The position numbers and the translations under genes were made by a program. The notes under the pieces were generated by a model. It was given only the letters and a program-made list of their open reading frames with translations. It was not told the DNA's origin and ran no database searches. From the NCBI RefSeq assembly GCF_963665355.1, contig NZ_OY762229.1, positions 1,860,001 to 1,924,000 on the forward strand: DNA of 64,000 nucleotides. The letters run 5' to 3'. Positions within the stretch are counted from its first letter, which is position 1, and each line of letters starts with the position of its first letter. The DNA comes from an uncultured Desulfobacter sp. (GTDB lineage Bacteria > Desulfobacterota > Desulfobacteria > Desulfobacterales > Desulfobacteraceae). Shown one piece after another: positions 62,021 to 64,000 of the stretch.

Positions 62021-63120
62021 AGCCCTTCCGGCCGGACCCATTTATAAACGCCCCTTGATACCCGTTCCAGTTTACCTTGATTCAGAAGCCTGAACAAAAT
62101 ATTTCTGACCTTTTGCGGATCCATGTCCGATTTCTCGATAACTTCGGCAGCCGTTGTATGGTGTTTTGTGCGTCGTTTAAACAGGGTTTCAATGTCGGCG
62201 GCATTTTTAATTTTTGCGGAATCGGTTCCCCTTGCGGTGCCAGTGGGCCGGGAAGACTTGTTCTTGGCCCTTGCAGCCTTTGGCCGACCTGGTTTTGCTT
62301 TATCAGTCCCTGATTTGACAGGTTTGACAGGTTTGACGGGTGCGTTACCCGCAGGTTTGGTCTTTGCCGGCGGCAGGCGTGGCGCGTCGTCCATATCAAT
62401 GTCGATTCCGAACATATCCGACAGATTCTGGGTTTCTTCATCAATAACTCTTGAGGATTTTTTTACAGATCGGTTGAGAAGATCTTTTTTGCTCTCTTGG
62501 ACGGTTTCGGCAACCAGATCGCTGACCTTGGCTTTTCTCAAAACGAAGAACAGGGCCGGATCCTGATCCAGGCGGGCTCCGATCCCGTATAGTACGGCGG
62601 CCACATGTTTGCACATGACTGCCCGGTCCGGGCAGGAACAATCCAGTTCAATGTCTTTGGGGGAAGGGAAAATACCTTTGCCTTTTTGGGTAAACAGGTC
62701 TTCAAGCGCCTTGGGGAATTTGCCGGCCATCAGTTGCTTGATGCCCTCCATTTTTCCCTTGCATTCATTTTTGATGTGCTGCCATTGTTCTATGGGAATG
62801 GGTTTAATGGTGATGGTGACCCGATAGGGGGTGCTTGCACTCCCCGTGACCAGGCCCGTGATCTTGCCGGGCGTGATTTGAAGGTCCAAGACCGCCCCGT
62901 GCCGGACATAGCTGCGGCCACGGTCGATTCGATTGGCATAATCTGCGTACCGTTCCAGGTTTTTGTTCCAGGCTTTGCCCCACCAGGTTTTTGCCAGGGC
63001 CTGGCCTTCAATGACCACGGGTTGAATGCCGGGATTCTTCTTTTTTAAAGTTGCAAGCTTTTTTTCAGCTTTTGCCCGTTTTTCGGCCACGCTTACATAT
63101 TTGGGATACTCGTAATGCAT
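62017..63120 (-). CDS. SWIM zinc-finger protein
   Basis: 367 aa. N-terminal region with AKTWWGKAWNKNLERYADYA, NRIDRGRSYVRHGAVLDL is the usual partner region of bacterial SWIM proteins. The SWIM motif CxCxnCxH is at about residues 180-195 (LDCSCPDRAVMCKHVAAVLY). A basic Lys/Pro/Ala-rich linker (about 265-310, low complexity) is followed by a winged-helix-like end (TTAAEVIEKSDMDPQKVRNI to YKWVRP). It lies 39 bp after the SNF2 helicase gene, the standard pairing, suggesting a joint role in DNA transactions. Confidence 0.87.
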   Translation of the reverse strand: MHYEYPKYVSVAEKRAKAEKKLATLKKKNPGIQPVVIEGQALAKTWWGKAWNKNLERYADYANRIDRGRSYVRHGAVLDLQITPGKITGLVTGSASTPYRVTITIKPIPIEQWQHIKNECKGKMEGIKQLMAGKFPKALEDLFTQKGKGIFPSPKDIELDCSCPDRAVMCKHVAAVLYGIGARLDQDPALFFVLRKAKVSDLVAETVQESKKDLLNRSVKKSSRVIDEETQNLSDMFGIDIDMDDAPRLPPAKTKPAGNAPVKPVKPVKSGTDKAKPGRPKAARAKNKSSRPTGTARGTDSAKIKNAADIETLFKRRTKHHTTAAEVIEKSDMDPQKVRNILFRLLNQGKLERVSRGVYKWVRPEGL

Positions 63121-63159
63121 TATTGGATTCCTTCAGCTTTTAAAGCTTTATCAGTTGCT

Positions 63160-64000
63160 TTATTCCGGCAAGGAGAGCTGGAACAGGTCGAGCAGGTCTT
63201 GATCATCCATTTCTGTGATCAGTCCTTCGGCGGACGATGTGACCACCTGGTCGGCAAGAGCCTGTTTTTCACTGATCATCAAATCAATTTTTTCCTCAAT
63301 GGTGCCCCGGGTGACAAACTTATGCACCAAAACATTTTTGGTCTGCCCGATGCGAAACGCCCTGTCCGTGGCCTGGTTTTCCACGGCCGGGTTCCACCAT
63401 CTGTCAAAATGGACCACATGGTTGGCCCGGGTCAGGTTCAGGCCCACGCCCCCTGCCTTTAGCGAAAGCACCATAAATGGGCAATAGGCATTGTCCTGGA
63501 ACGTTTGTATCAGTTTTTTTCGTTTTGCAACAGGCACGGATCCGTGGAGCACGAGTCCCGGATGATGGAATATGGTTTCAAGAAAAACCCGCAACGGCTC
63601 TGTCATCTCTTTGAACTGGGTGAATACGAGTACCCGTTCCCGTTTTTCATAAACGGTTTCGCAGATACTGCCCAGGCGCATGAATTTCCCGCTGTGGGCA
63701 GCCTTGAAATCCCCGGAGCCTGTGAGCTGGTCCGGGTGGTTGCACAATTGTTTGAATCGGAGAAGAAAGGAGAGCACCAGACCTTTGCGCTGGATGCCTT
63801 CTGATGTTTCAATGGCTTGTTTTAAATCCTTGACCGCTTTTTTATACAGCACCACCTGTTTGGGGCTTAAATCGGCAAAGACCTTCATCTCCACTTTGTC
63901 CGGCAGATCTTTGATGACGGTCTTATCGGTTTTCAGGCGGCGCAGAATATAGGGAAAGATCATCTGGCGCAGTCTGGCATATCCGTTGGGATTGTCTTTC
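63160..64000 (-). CDS. SNF2-family DEAD/DEAH helicase, C-terminal part (5' part beyond window)
   Basis: The frame is open from the right edge. Visible: LRQMIFPYILRRLKTDKTVI, the boundary into helicase domain 2; VLVFTQFKEMTEPL (motif IV), VLSLKAGGVGLNLTRANHVV with FDRWWNPAVENQATDRAFRIGQ (motifs V and VI). These are the hallmarks of SNF2/RapA-like ATPases. The ATP-binding half lies outside the window. It precedes the SWIM gene on the same strand, as in many bacterial SNF2-SWIM pairs. Product ends QDLLDLFQLSLPE. Confidence 0.92.
   Translation of the reverse strand, partial: KDNPNGYARLRQMIFPYILRRLKTDKTVIKDLPDKVEMKVFADLSPKQVVLYKKAVKDLKQAIETSEGIQRKGLVLSFLLRFKQLCNHPDQLTGSGDFKAAHSGKFMRLGSICETVYEKRERVLVFTQFKEMTEPLRVFLETIFHHPGLVLHGSVPVAKRKKLIQTFQDNAYCPFMVLSLKAGGVGLNLTRANHVVHFDRWWNPAVENQATDRAFRIGQTKNVLVHKFVTRGTIEEKIDLMISEKQALADQVVTSSAEGLITEMDDQDLLDLFQLSLPE

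Overview
The window reads as chromosomal DNA of a Gram-negative bacterium, most likely a member of the Desulfobacterota (Desulfobacterales-like). This is an inference from the mix of RND efflux, a LivKHMGF uptake operon, many hybrid sensor kinases, a B12/radical-SAM RiPP maturase and mid-range GC. No rRNA, tRNA or CRISPR array was seen.

Layout. (1) 1-2.9 kb, minus strand: a CecR/YbhG/YbhF-like exporter locus whose ATPase gene runs off the left edge. (2) 3.0-9.75 kb, plus strand: a TetR-family gene with a promoter and a 17-bp inverted repeat, then an AcrA/AcrB/OprM-type tripartite pump and a clear terminator. (3) 9.8-12.5 kb: outer-membrane phospholipase A and a small SAM methyltransferase. 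(4) 12.6-17.2 kb: a complete branched-chain amino-acid/amide ABC transporter operon, livKHMGF. (5) 17.2-22.4 kb: AT-richer accessory DNA with a TPR protein built of seven near-identical 144-bp units, a DUF2442 gene, a frameshifted DUF4160 gene and decayed secreted/membrane genes. (6) 22.6-37.3 kb, plus strand: an unusual signalling and RiPP cluster. It holds a SiaB-like kinase, a SiaC-like target, a soluble hybrid histidine kinase, a response-regulator diguanylate cyclase with an in-frame tautomerase, a possible nitrile-hydratase-leader-like precursor, a 1757-aa Ser/Thr kinase-AAA-GAF-SpoIIE phosphatase, a B12-type radical SAM RiPP maturase and a TOMM cyclodehydratase (RRE + E1-like + YcaO). 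(7) 37.4-46.7 kb, minus strand: an HTH protein, a decayed type III restriction-modification locus, a DUF1016 nuclease, and sbcD-GxxExxY-sbcC. (8) 47.2-50.9 kb: decayed genes, an AEC permease and four small cassette-like genes (VOC, VOC, SnoaL-like, ABM). (9) 51-61.6 kb: a PAS-rich hybrid kinase, a response-regulator diguanylate cyclase and a 2024-aa kinase with five periplasmic binding domains. (10) 61.7-64 kb: a group II intron ORF remnant, a SWIM zinc-finger protein and the C-terminal part of a SNF2 helicase.

How the parts may work together. Region 6 looks like one transcription unit. A Sia-type Ser/Thr phosphorylation switch and c-di-GMP synthesis appear physically tied to heterocycle-forming and radical RiPP enzymes. 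Region 7 shows that three PD-(D/E)XK-type genes (two GxxExxY, one DUF1016) have both ends built from 30-bp elements with a 10-bp period, which suggests they travel as small units.

The last 42 bp of livF plus 28 bp downstream (17141-17210) recur at 54542-54611 with 64/70 identity. The two copies bracket about 37 kb that contains all the accessory material of regions 5-8 and the first kinase of region 9. This fits an old insertion at the 3' end of livF, although no integrase remains in the window.
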